Assembly: GCA_028023455.1 (NCBI GenBank)
Contig: JAQFVV010006306.1
Span: 4,297,859 to 4,361,858, forward strand
Source: Epiperipatus broadwayi
Taxonomy: Eukaryota; Onychophora; Udeonychophora; Euonychophora; Peripatidae
Direction: 5' to 3'
DNA length: 64,000 bases
The translations under genes and the position numbers were made by a program. Below, piece by piece: positions 33,832 to 43,420 of the stretch. How positions within the stretch are numbered: the first letter of the stretch is position 1; every line of letters starts with the position of its first letter. A model generated the notes under the pieces. That model did no database searches, had not been told where the DNA came from, and was given only the letters and a program-made list of their open reading frames with translations.

Positions 33832-34220
33832 AACAGGCAAAACTCTCCATACAGTAGTGCCACTCAGTGCAAGCCAGAGTAATCAATGGATGCAAGAAGG
33901 TTTGTGATAAAATCTCTATCTAGCACCTATTCATTCAATATCCCCACATTAGTTTCTAGCTTGTGGCTTTCATCATTGAGGAGCCTTGGATATAAGAGCA
34001 TTGTATCTAAATCTTAGGATCTAATCAACCCTCGAGCCACAAACTAGAAACTAGTCTAGGGATATTGGCTGAGAAGGTACTAGATAGGCATTTTATGTAC
34101 AAACCTTGCATTCATTGATTATTCTGGCTTGCACTGAGTGGCACTACTGTATAGAGAGTTTTGCCTGTTTTAACAGCTTGAGCATGCATAAAAAATGGTG
34201 ATCATGTGATGTTTAGTGGT
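33832..34220. repeat. Family A repeat A6, full palindrome
   Basis: Inverted arms run from CAGGCAAAACTCTCCATACA (33834) to TATAGAGAGTTTTGCCTGTT (about 34170), then the outer GGTGATCATGTGATGTTTAG. The left arm has a decayed antisense hammerhead (33941-33983; ATGATGA preceded by A, GAAAC kept, GTC lost). The right arm has GAAACTAGTC (34048-34057) but lacks CTGATGA. It ends about 300 bases before the BED exon. Confidence 0.65.
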
Positions 34221-34521
34221 TTACTTCCATAGAAATGTAATTTCAAATCATATTTTTATTGTTGAGTATAGTAGGATAGCCCAACTTCCTTTTTTTTTTC
34301 TGAAACATCTACATAAATCGGAATAAAGTCAATTCTTTTCGATCATTAATTTTTTAAGAATAAATTACTTCTATGGTATATTCACTATGAGTGCAATTGA
34401 TTTATCCAAATTTATAATTTACTTTTATTTAGTTAACATATAAATTATATGTGTGCTCACTTATATATATATAATTTCAGATTCAATCTATTTAGATATG
34501 TTTTTTTAAATTTTTTTTTAG

Positions 34522-36606
34522 GCGATTATTGTTCCCGATAAGGTTAAATCAACAGCTAATCTGTCTGTCGTTTGGAAATTATTTGGATTTGTCACCACAA
34601 AAGAAGGTAAAGTTTTTAAACTTCGAATATTATGTACTTTGTGTCGAAAATCTTTTATTCATCAAAAAGATGGAAATACTTCAACAATGCTACGCCATCT
34701 TCGTAAATATCATGCCGATGATGTTGGATTGCCACCAATTCCAGAAGAACGACCTAGAAGAAAAATTGAAGCCAAAATTATGGAAAGCATTCAGAGATTA
34801 AATACTGTAATCTCAGATCGGATTTCTACTAATTGTCCTTTTATTTCTAATTCAGATTGTTTAAACAATGCCAATAATCCATATCCTGCTAATAATACAT
34901 CTGCAGTAGTCTCATGTAATACTTTACTTAGTGATGATAGGCAGGAAGAAATTGATTTAGCCATTGCCAAATTTTTAATAAAAGAATTACAGCCATATTG
35001 TGTGATTAATAATCCAGCTTTTCAAGAAATGATTCATATATGTATGAATATTCATAAAGATGACTTTCCTCATCATATTTATAAAGTTCCTGATAAAAAG
35101 GCCCTAAATCAAGAAATTATACCTTGGCTTTATGTAAACGTTAAACAGAGAATTTTTGATAATTTATACAAAGCTCAGAACAGTGATTTAAAGACTATAG
35201 GACCAACAGGGGCTATTACGTGTGATATTTGGATTGATGAAAATCAAAAACATCATTTAACTTTAGCATTTAGATTTTTAGATGATACATTTCAATTACA
35301 TTGGTGGAGTTTGGGTAGTAGAGAATTTGAAGGAAGTGATATCGGAAGCAAAATTATCGATATAACATCTGAATATGGTCTTAGACCTAATGAACAAATA
35401 TTTGTAACCGACAGTAATCCTTATATTGTGAAAGCTTGTAAAGACCATCACTGGTCACGCGTTACTTGTTTCGGTCATGATTTAAATTATTTACTTAAAA
35501 ATATTTTACAAATTGAAAACTTTAAAGAAATTAAAGAAATATTTGATACTTGTCAAGAAATTATTTCCTGTATCAAAAGAAATGGACTCATTAAGAAACT
35601 TGAAAAATTGCAACAGCAGAAAAATAATTACGATATCTGTGAATTACAAAAAGGAATTTCAGATTGTTTGAATTCTCAAATAGAAATGTTAGAATCTATT
35701 TTAAAAAATTTTGATTATATTATTGAAATCTTGATAGCATCTCGGGAGCTTAGATTAGTTGGTAAATTAAGCAGAGAAAAAATAAAACAGATTTTAGAAT
35801 TGCTGAACCCACTAAAAGAAACAACAAAAATGTTTTTAAGTGAAGCAGGTGCCACCATTTGTTTAGTTTGGCCCTCTGTGCATTGCATTAAGAATCATTT
35901 AATGTCAGATATGACTGAAGTCTTTGAAACAATGTCTGAAAAAAGAAATTCAATCAATCAGGGATTTCAACCACAATTATTAGCTGAAATGCAGGAAGCT
36001 ATGCTTGCCAACATAATAAGTGTAGGAAAAGACTCTCATCTTTTAAATATTACAAAAGTTCACAAAATGGCTACTATTTTAGATCCACGATTTCGCAGCT
36101 TACGATTTTGTGGGTTTTTTGAAAAAGAGCAAGTTATCAAAGAATTAATTAGTGAATGCAAATTTATAATTGACCATCGAATGGAAGATCAAAAAGCAGA
36201 AAGTTTGTCTCTCGTTAACATTTATGAAAATGGCTTAGCAATTAAAAAACGGAAACTTTTAGATATAACTCAGTTATACGATACAACCGAAAATGAAGAA
36301 TTATCAGAAAATGATATAAAAGATTTACATGAAAATCTTGCCGAAAATGAGGTAAAATATTATTTAAATTTGAAACTCAATTCTGGTGATTTTAACGATC
36401 CAATCTTTTCTTTAAAATTTTGGAAAGAGTATGGGACTCATTTACCCGAGTTAGCTATATTAGCTAGGAAATATTTGTCTCCTCCTGCTACAGCTGTTCT
36501 TCCCGAGTGGCATTTTACTAAATTTGGACACGTTTTAAATGAAAAACGTTCTAGTTTACCAGCGGAAGAAATAGATAATATTTTGTTTTTATATCAAAAT
36601 CTTTAA
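34522..36606 (+). CDS. BED zinc-finger, hAT-transposase-derived protein, exon 2
   Basis: A TTTTTTTTTAG acceptor is followed by 694 codons and TAA, all open. Domains: BED finger, residues ~14-60 of this exon (VVWKLFGF, then CTLC...HLRKYH, giving C-x2-C and H-x4-H); hAT RNase H-like core with the first Asp in CDIWID and second Asp in FVTDSN; the CFGHDLNYLL block equivalent to the usual C..H.LNL; helical insertion; and the C-terminal dimerisation region (ELAILARKYLSPPATAVLPE, NEKRSSLPAEEIDNILFLY). The usual TRWNST motif is replaced by SDCLNSQ, and the SER of the dimer motif by LPEW. An intact frame among ruined transposons, no terminal inverted repeats, a spliced structure and lost transposase motifs point to a domesticated ZBED-like nuclear DNA-binding gene, not a live hAT. 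Joined to exon 1 it would be about 788 residues. A fairly young hAT copy is the alternative. Confidence 0.75.
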   Translation, partial: AIIVPDKVKSTANLSVVWKLFGFVTTKEGKVFKLRILCTLCRKSFIHQKDGNTSTMLRHLRKYHADDVGLPPIPEERPRRKIEAKIMESIQRLNTVISDRISTNCPFISNSDCLNNANNPYPANNTSAVVSCNTLLSDDRQEEIDLAIAKFLIKELQPYCVINNPAFQEMIHICMNIHKDDFPHHIYKVPDKKALNQEIIPWLYVNVKQRIFDNLYKAQNSDLKTIGPTGAITCDIWIDENQKHHLTLAFRFLDDTFQLHWWSLGSREFEGSDIGSKIIDITSEYGLRPNEQIFVTDSNPYIVKACKDHHWSRVTCFGHDLNYLLKNILQIENFKEIKEIFDTCQEIISCIKRNGLIKKLEKLQQQKNNYDICELQKGISDCLNSQIEMLESILKNFDYIIEILIASRELRLVGKLSREKIKQILELLNPLKETTKMFLSEAGATICLVWPSVHCIKNHLMSDMTEVFETMSEKRNSINQGFQPQLLAEMQEAMLANIISVGKDSHLLNITKVHKMATILDPRFRSLRFCGFFEKEQVIKELISECKFIIDHRMEDQKAESLSLVNIYENGLAIKKRKLLDITQLYDTTENEELSENDIKDLHENLAENEVKYYLNLKLNSGDFNDPIFSLKFWKEYGTHLPELAILARKYLSPPATAVLPEWHFTKFGHVLNEKRSSLPAEEIDNILFLYQNL

Positions 36607-36647
36607 TATATACATGTTAAATGTGTTTACATGTAAGAGTTAGCCAC

Positions 36648-36653
36648 AATAAA
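36648..36653 (+). promoter_or_regulatory. Polyadenylation signal AATAAA of the BED-finger gene
   Basis: AATAAA lies 42 bases after the stop codon of the BED exon, in CCACAATAAAAG. It is the first such hexamer downstream and gives a plausible short 3' UTR. Confidence 0.45.
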
Positions 36654-36659
36654 AGAAGT

Positions 36660-37544
36660 ATTTGTGATTGGTTTATTCACATTGCGAAAGAAAATTGTTT
36701 ACATTAAGAATTGCTTATATTTATTGTGGGATGAATTTATATAAGATTTGAACAGTATGTTGAGGAATGACAATGGTAATTCTTTTGAAGAAAAATCTCG
36801 AATTCCCTGAAAGATATTAATGAACTATATTGATGTATCTCTCAAGAACGGTTTACAGAGAAGGCCTTGAGAGCTGTATAACATGTTCTTATGTCAGCCT
36901 CACGGTTTGTAACTGCTTGTAAATCATTTCAGCCATTCTTACTCCTGATAAAAAAGGATTAGAATCAGAATTGTGTGCATGTAATTAAGGGCCGGAAATG
37001 TTAACCAAGCTTTATACTAATCTAAATAAGTAAAGGCAAAATGGTAAAACAACGAGAGAAAGGATTTAGAGAGAGAATGGAAAAGACTATTTGTTTAGAA
37101 AACATCTAATCTTTGATTACCGTACACAAGGCGACAGAAGATACACTGAGTTAGGCATTGGTAATAACAGTGGAAATAAAACTTCTTAGCAACAGCTGGG
37201 TTTATTAATATCTGGTCAGCCATTTTGGAAGATCAAATGACATTTGGGCATGGAGCTTGCAGATTGACTATAGTTCTTTATTTTTTTTTCACATTCCTTA
37301 ATTGAAATTTAACTTTAACCTTTAATGTTTGAATCTGACTTTGGGTTAAACTGTTAGTCAGAAAATTAAGTGCCCTATATGTATGTATGTAAGTACGTAC
37401 GTACATACATAAAATGTGACGCTAATTGAGTGCATAATGATCATGCTGATATATTTTGCAGTATTATATTCTCTGAAATACAGTTTTATTTGAATCTTAA
37501 TTTTTAATTTATTAAAGGGAGTTTAAAAATGAAACTTTTTTTTT
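36660..37544. other. Non-coding DNA, nothing recognised
   Basis: No gene seen. A small palindromic tetranucleotide stretch (GTATGTATG...GTACGTACATACATA) lies at 37380-37412. Confidence 0.35.
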
Positions 37545-37650
37545 CCCGTATGTCATAGCATCGATCAGGAGGTGAACCTGCAACAACCATCTGCAACCAA
37601 CTACTTGCTTGCAAGGCAGCTGCACTGACCTTTCAGCTAACAACGCTTGA
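37545..37650 (-). mobile_element. tRNA-derived SINE fragment
   Basis: Minus strand: a box A-like TTAGCTGAAAGGTCAGTGC, an anticodon-like arm around CTGCCTTGCAAGCA, and box B-like GGTTCACCTCC. It ends in ATGACATACGGG and an A-run. The tail matches the SINEs at 17695 and 24118. The extra bases in the middle exclude a working tRNA. Confidence 0.5.
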
Positions 37651-38310
37651 CAAAAAAAACTTTGGAAGTAATAATACAACTTTTTCTTAAAGAGTTTAGA
37701 TTCTATTTTTCTTTTGTATAAATAAGAACAAAATAGTCATCTTTATTTGGATAGAATCTACTTTTTTATGGAACCAAACAATTAGATCCAAGGTAAATTA
37801 AATGAAATATCTCTGTGTTAAATGATATATATATATTGTATTTAATGTTTTTGCAATTATATGATGTAAGCAATGTATACTCAACTACTTCATTCTCATT
37901 CTCCGCCTCATAATTTCATTATTGCTTGAGATTTCACAGTTTGTCTTTAAAAACTTGCTCTTGAAAATGGCGAATGTTATTTCATTGAAACTTTGAGCAA
38001 TAATACAAAATAATACACGGTTTAGGCTCCAAAATACTTAATTTATATATTTATCAATAAAGCAAGTCATATATAACATGACATTGCATGATAGTAAATA
38101 TATAAAATCAAGATTCCTCCTTTTTCTTTTTAAAACTTGTTTATTCAAACTATAATTTTATTTTTACTAATTGAAATGCGGCAATTATCATTTGTTGATC
38201 ATTTGTGTTATTCACTGAAACAATACTGTGCCGTATTTTAGGGTAAGTATGGAGGTTGTTTAATATATCTATTTTAGTTTCACTGTCTTATTTAAAAAAA
38301 GAAAGAAGCA

Positions 38311-38920
38311 ATGATGGACCAATCAGGTGAAGGTATTGATGTAGAACCATTCAAAATAAATTTATCATCTTCAGCAGCAGTAAAAGTTCCAAGAGGCTTC
38401 ACTAACAAAGTGTCCCATATTCAGCAAAACCCAAGAGGAATAGCTGTTATTTTTAATTATACAAATTTTGATCCTTTAACAAAGTTGAGTTGTAGAAAAG
38501 GTTCTGATATGGATGCTGATGAATTAACAAACGTTTTCACTTTATTGAATTTTCAAATTGATAGACAAGATAATCTTAAATCTAGAGAATTAAGAAATTG
38601 CTGAAAGAGATCATAGTATGTTTGATTGTTTTGTCATGTGTATATTGAGTCATGGTGATAATGGTTACATACATAGCTTTGACAGCACACTAAACTTAAA
38701 TAGTTTAACAGATGGGTTTAAAGCCAGTAAATGCTCAAGTCTTGTTGGGAAACCAAAATTATTTTTTATACAGGAATGTCAAGGAGCAGAATTAGATAAG
38801 GGAGTTGAAGTAGAAGTTAATGATACTGTCTCAATTCAACGAATTCCTACAGAAGCTGATTTTCTTTATGGGTATTCTACCATACCAGGAAACTTGATAA
38901 TGAGTACAGAATGTAGTTGA
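38311..38920 (+). pseudogene. Caspase (executioner type) retro-pseudogene, C-terminally truncated
   Basis: Two plus-strand frames (38311-38604 and 38618-38920) together give an effector-caspase large subunit: PRGIAVIFNYTNFDP, RKGSDMDADEL, then CILSHGDNG with the catalytic His and GKPKLFFIQECQG with the catalytic Cys in QECQG where QACRG is usual, and IPTEADFLYGYSTIPG. A frame change near 38585-38617 splits it, and the small (p10) subunit is missing after 38920. No introns interrupt regions that normally span several exons. AATAAA at 38950-38955 is followed by an A-rich stretch. This fits a reverse-transcribed copy of a caspase mRNA. Caspases are cytosolic Asp-specific cysteine proteases of apoptosis. 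This copy cannot make an active enzyme. Confidence 0.8.
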
Positions 38921-38949
38921 AACGTTAGTAAAAATAAAATTATAGTTTG

Positions 38950-38990
38950 AATAAACAAGTTTTGAAAAGAAAAAGGAGAAAAAATGAAAT
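38950..38990 (+). other. Poly(A) signal and decayed A-rich tail of the caspase retrocopy
   Basis: AATAAA at 38950-38955, then GAAAAGAAAAAGGAGAAAAAA. It is consistent with the 3' end of a processed pseudogene, but the window's AT-richness makes a chance match possible. Confidence 0.4.
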
Positions 38991-39070
38991 ACAGAGAGCA
39001 TATCAATAGCTCAAACAAGCTCTTAATTGATAAGTGCGGTAAGAGAAAATCTCTATCCGAAATACTCTTA

Positions 39071-39116
39071 TCCCCAGATCAATTGGTTTCGAGCTTATGG
39101 CTCACCTCAGTGAGGA
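39071..39116 (-). ncRNA. Hammerhead-like motif, family D, left arm
   Basis: Minus strand: TCCTCA, CTGAGGT (CUGANGA with the last A changed to U), perfect stem II GAGCCATAAGCTC, GAAA, helix III CC-AATT-GA, TC, then TGGGGA. Stem I TCCTCA/TGGGGA has six pairs. The A-to-U change at the end of the first core box is present in all D copies and may reduce activity. Confidence 0.55.
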
Positions 39117-39170
39117 GCTTTAAAATTTCTATCCAAAATACTCTTATCCCCAGGCTAATTGGTTTCAAGC

Positions 39171-39216
39171 TCCTCACTGAGGTGAGCCATAAGCTCTAAA
39201 TGAATTGGTCTGGGGA
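39171..39216 (+). ncRNA. Hammerhead-like motif, family D, right arm
   Basis: TCCTCA, CTGAGGT, GAGCCATAAGCTC, TAAA (GAAA changed), TGAATTGGTC, TGGGGA. The GGTC triplet and stem I are intact. The core has two departures from consensus. Confidence 0.5.
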
Positions 39217-39554
39217 TAAGAGTATTTCAGATAGAGATTTTAAATGTTTTCTCTTACCACATTTATCAATTAAGAGCTTGTTTGAGCTATTGGTACACTC
39301 TGTATTTAATTTATATATATATTAAAAAGACAGAAATAATGTTTTGAAGCTTAATGTATTGAAATGGGTGGGTGATTATGTACTTGTTCAAAAATTTATT
39401 TTATAATAGTGAAGATTAAAATGCAAGATACCATTAAAATTTAAACTATAGAAGCAATGCTATAAACTTCCAACAACTGATATATATTTTCATATATTAT
39501 TCATATCACCTTATATTAAAATGATAATAAATTTACAATTTATCTTTTATGATA

Positions 39555-39790
39555 GCAATCAATTCTTAAGCTATTAACAATCTCAATCTGTAGTCAAGGC
39601 AACCTCCTTTAACAAAAAAGTTGTTGCCACTTCTATCTATGGTGTAATATGTTTATATAGACACAAAATTGCAACTTGACCAAGGAGTGTGAGATTAATA
39701 CAGCAAAGAAGTTTAAATAAAACTCATTAATCGAGCAAATATAACTTATTCTGAAAGCAGATTAATAAATAGTCAATTATAGCACACATG
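39555..39790 (+). repeat. Family E interspersed repeat, diverged copy
   Basis: Shares with 13330-13600 the order AGTCAAGGCAAC, TAATATGTTTATATAGACAC, AATTGCAACTTGACCA, AAGAAGTTTAAATAAA, TATTCTGAA, AGATTAATAAATAGTC. The hairpin is lost. Confidence 0.5.
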
Positions 39791-39984
39791 TATTTATATG
39801 AATATAAGTATAGATATAAATATTCTGTCAAATTTCTTTATAATTTAATCTTTCTAGATTTATTTATATATAATCATAATTTTTTAGTATTCTCTCGCTG
39901 TCCAATTTTACATTATTTAACATAACATAATCATAACTCATAACATTTATTTATGATTCTTTTTTCATTTCTGAAGCCAGTTCT

Positions 39985-40760
39985 TATCATCATCATTTTC
40001 AACCATTATCGATCCACTGCAGGATGAAGTTCTCTCTCAGTTCAATCCATCTTCTCTGATCTCTAGCCTCTTTTCACATCATTCCAGTATACCTCTTTAT
40101 TTCCTCCATTGATCTCACATGTGACCTCTTTCTAGGTCTTTTACAATCTCTTGGAATTCAGTTTAAGATTTCCACTATCCATTTATTATCATCTCTTCTA
40201 GCATTATGTTCAGCCCAACTCCAGTCTCTTAATTTTTTCAATAGTATCAGTAACACCTATTTGCTCTCTCAATCATGTATTTCATTTTCAATCTCTTCTT
40301 GTTACTCCTAACATACATTTCTCCATACTTTATTGAGTAGTCTGAAGTCTCTATTACTTTTCGGTTAAGTGTCCATATTGCAGATCCGTAAGTAAGAACT
40401 GGTAACACATTTATTACAAACTTTCCTTTTCAAACACATATGCATATTTCATTTTAATATTAAGTTATTTCTATCAAAAGCACCCCAATCAAGTTTAATT
40501 TTATGATTATTGGTGATTCATTATGATTCTGTCTGTATTAATAATGTGACCAAGATATTTGTAGTTGTTAACTTCTAATTTATCATTATCAATCTTTATT
40601 TTCATCTTCGAGAAGAGCCACTGAACATTACTTCAGTCTTTTTAATATTTGTCTTAATTCTACTTTCTTACTTTCTTCTGATAACTCTTGCAATATTTCC
40701 CAAAGCTCTAAACGTTATTTGCAAAAATAATTACACCAATTGCAAAATCTAGTGACAATA
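39985..40760 (-). mobile_element. RTE-type LINE 3' end
   Basis: Minus strand, decayed frames: KTEVMFSG, NNYKYLGHII, IKYGEMYVR, and near the end RPRKRSHVRSMEEIKRYTGM with DQRRWIEL and a terminal QW. The last block is the characteristic RTE/BovB C terminus (GRPrkRW..ei......A.DR..W......qw). The element ends in a GATGATGATAA-like triplet run (plus strand TTATCATCATCATTTTC, ~39985), as RTE elements often end in short microsatellites. Many stops. Confidence 0.65.
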
Positions 40761-40885
40761 ATCAAGTATAGTCGTTTTAATTGCTATTAATTTATACAGC
40801 TTTACGTAATAAGAGTATTAGCACTATTTAAGATTATTATAATTTGGATAAACGTAAAGCATAAATCTATAATTTGTTACTTCAT

Positions 40886-41143
40886 ATATTCATATATATT
40901 GCTTATAATAACTCCTCTGATATACACTTTAATGCAAAAACATTTTTTAAATAAAACTTCTTTATTTTCCTGACAGTTTTGACTGTCCAGCAGTCTTTAT
41001 CAGAGCGTTCTCAATTTAAAAGGTAGAGGAAATTGAGAAAGCTCTGATCGAAACTGTCAGGAAAATAAAGAAGTTTTATTAAAAAAATTTTTTTGCATTA
41101 AAGTGTATATGAGAGGAGTTATTATAAGCAATATATATATGAA
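40886..41143. repeat. Family F foldback element
   Basis: The arms mirror each other: CTTATAATAACTCCTCTGAT left, GAGAGGAGTTATTATAAGC right; AAACTTCTTTATTTTCCTGA left, TCAGGAAAATAAAGAAGTTT right. Minus strand of the left arm: CTGATAA, AGACTGCTGGACAGTC, AAAAC. Right arm: CTGAT then CGAAAC with stem II deleted. Together they imply an ancestral CTGATGA ... GAAAC hammerhead-like core. Confidence 0.6.
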
Positions 41144-41744
41144 TACAATAATAAAATAAATTACAAACTTGTACTACAAAATCCCAGAAAAATTATCTCT
41201 AATCTGTAGAAAAGTTTTGGTTGTTTTCTATTCTATCATGCCAGCTGCATGATGGCACTATTTCTAGGTCAGTTCCTAGAAATATACCATTTCAGCGGCC
41301 TCATCCAACCTAAAGGGCTTCTTTCTACAATAAAACACAGAAAGAGTTCTCGTGGCGGCCTTCTACGATAAAACAAAGAAAGAGTTCCTGCTGGCTAGCC
41401 GCTCTGGCTTTTTTCTATGCTAAAAGCACAGACAAATGCCTTTATTGGCTGCCATAGTTGGTTATGTTATTAACTTCAGCGTAATGCTAGAATGTGTATT
41501 TTCTGTATACTTTCGTGTGAGAATGTGTGGATTTTAGCCTGTCGTAATTATTTAAAATTTCATTACAAAGGTATTTTTTTTCAAGTGCTCTAACCTACAG
41601 TTATGTTGTAACTTTATTAACAATGTCGAGAAGGTTCCATTATGAATGTGTAACCCTCAAAAATTGCTTTTAAGGGTGCGGCAGAGCAGTATTTCGACAA
41701 GCACGTGAAAAGTAATGTTTTCGTTAGAATTCGTCTGTGACAAG
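41144..41744. other. Non-coding DNA with a short imperfect tandem repeat
   Basis: At 41290-41460 the unit GGCGGCCTTCTACGATAAAA followed by CAAAGAAAGAGTTC recurs about three times with differences. Nothing else recognised. Confidence 0.4.
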
Positions 41745-42620
41745 TTACTTTTTATATATACATACAAACAAAAACTACCCAGTGTCTGATTATTAATTAC
41801 TGTCAAAAAAAAAAATTAGTCGGGTATTATTTGTACATTTACTATTTAAATAATATTACTTTTTATATCCACACTAACAAAAACAACCCAGTTTCTGATT
41901 AATTACTGTCAAAAAAAAACAAATTAGTCGGGATTGATTTTTAAATTTAGTATTTGAATTATGGTACTTTTTATATATACACAATAACAAAACCCATTTT
42001 CTGATTAATTAGTCTCAAAAAACGCAAATTAGTCGGGTATCATTTTTTAATTTAGTATTTAGATAACGGTACTTTTTATATATATACACTAACAAAAAGA
42101 ACACACTTTTTCTGATTCATTACTCTCAAAAAAAAAAAAAAAAATCAAATTAGTAGGGTATCATTTTAAAATTATTTCAATGACAGTCCTTTTTATATAT
42201 ACACACTAATAAAAAGAACTCACTTTCTGATTAATTACTGTTCAAAAAAAAAAAAAGCAAATTACTTGGGTATCATTTTAAAATTTAGTGTGAATTTTTA
42301 AATGTTGTGGGTAAATGGAATAATGTAGAATTGCGTATTATTTTCTATTAAAAAAAGACCATAACTTTTTATATATACACACAAAGAAAAACAACCCACT
42401 TTCTGATTAATTACTGTCAATACCAAAAAAAAAATTAGTCTGGTATCATTTTTAAATAATATTACTTTTGATATCTACACACTAACAAAAAAAAAATGCC
42501 GTAACTTTTTATAGATATACATAAACAAAAACAATCCATTTTATGATTAATTACTCCAAAAAAACGTAAATTATTCGGATATTATTTTTAAATTTAATGT
42601 GAATTTTTAAGTTTTGTTTT
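41745..42620 (+). repeat. AT-rich minisatellite, ~105-120-bp units
   Basis: About seven to eight imperfect head-to-tail copies. Each starts TACTTTTTATATATACACAC and contains CTAACAAAAA, CCACTTTCTGATTAATTACT, a C-AAAA run, AAATTAGTCGGGTATCATTT and TAAATTTAGTATT. Units begin near 41747, 41859, 41965, 42071, 42189, 42365, 42465 and 42505. The A-runs differ in length between units. Confidence 0.7.
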
Positions 42621-43096
42621 TTAAATAGTAATATTATTTACTATTAGTTACTCTAATTTCCTATTACAAAACTAAAGCTGATATTTATATAGAATCATAA
42701 GCCTGGCCCGGAATCGTAATATGTATGTGTTTTTGATTAGCGTCAACACCATCAAACGGCTGACACGATAGAATAGAAAACTACCAAAGTTTTATTCTTT
42801 TTCATTTTTTATTATTCAAAATTATATTAGAATTAAGATCACTCAATATTTTAGTCGGAGATAAATATTAACGATTTATAGAGATATCACATTTAACAAA
42901 TAATTTAGTAAAGGATTAAATTGCTTATCTTTGGTCGAAATATTAAATAATTGAATTATGAGTGTATCTACTTTGACAAAGACTTTTTATTGCATACAAA
43001 AGATTAGAATGACCAGTTATTGATTGTTATACTGTATTTAAAAATCTAATTAACATTTTATTACAAGTGAATAATATTTATATAGTGTCATTTTTA
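42621..43096. other. AT-rich non-coding DNA, nothing recognised
   Basis: No gene, tRNA or repeat recognised. Confidence 0.35.
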
Positions 43097-43420
43097 CCTC
43101 ACCACTCATACACAAGGTAGGGACTGGTTTTATCTGCTTTTAACACCTTTTGGAGGAGTAAAATCATAAACATATGACCAAAGACATATCAAAAAGATCA
43201 TCATATCTTTGATTATATCCCTCCATAAGATGTTAAAAGTGGACTGAAACCAGGTCTTTGGTCCATATAAATTTATGATTACAGCCTTCCACAAGGTGTT
43301 AAAAGTGGATAGAAACCAGTCCCTTCCTTGCGTGAAAGTGGTGTGATGAAGATTATAGAAATATTTGTTAAGTGGATAGTCTCTAGTCAATTGAATGACT
43401 AATACAAATTATTAATTTTT
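43097..43420. repeat. Family B repeat, inverted remnant without ribozyme
   Basis: The left part is antisense (AAGGTAGGGACTGGTTTTAT, CATAAACATATGACCAAAGA) and the right part sense (GGTGTTAAAAGTGGATAGAA, CCAGTCCCTTCC, GTGGTGTGATGAAGATTA), matching the outer portions of the 25030-26900 units. The hammerhead segments that should lie between them are deleted. Confidence 0.55.

Larger units (their letters stand above)
23542..34521 (+). other. Predicted 10,980-bp intron of the BED-finger gene
   Basis: It begins GTAACA and ends in a polypyrimidine run, TTTTTTTTTAG, immediately before the BED exon. It is filled with repeats: a tRNA-Gly SINE, family A and B ribozyme repeats, an antisense hAT fragment, foldbacks and a nearly G-free tract. 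Stretches 23563-24117, 26901-27712, 27971-29924, 31885-32291 and 32873-33831 hold nothing I recognise, apart from a diverged relative of the 32527-32872 foldback near 28860-28990. Confidence 0.5.
38996..39292. repeat. Family D palindrome with three hammerhead-like copies
   Basis: Outer inverted ends CAATAGCTCAAACAAGCTCT (left) and AGAGCTTGTTTGAGCTATTG (right). Inside are an antisense hammerhead copy (39071-39116), a second antisense partial copy (39144-39170), and a sense copy (39171-39216). It is the same architecture as family A but with different arms. Only the ribozyme region (TCCTCA...TGGGGATA) is shared. Confidence 0.65.
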
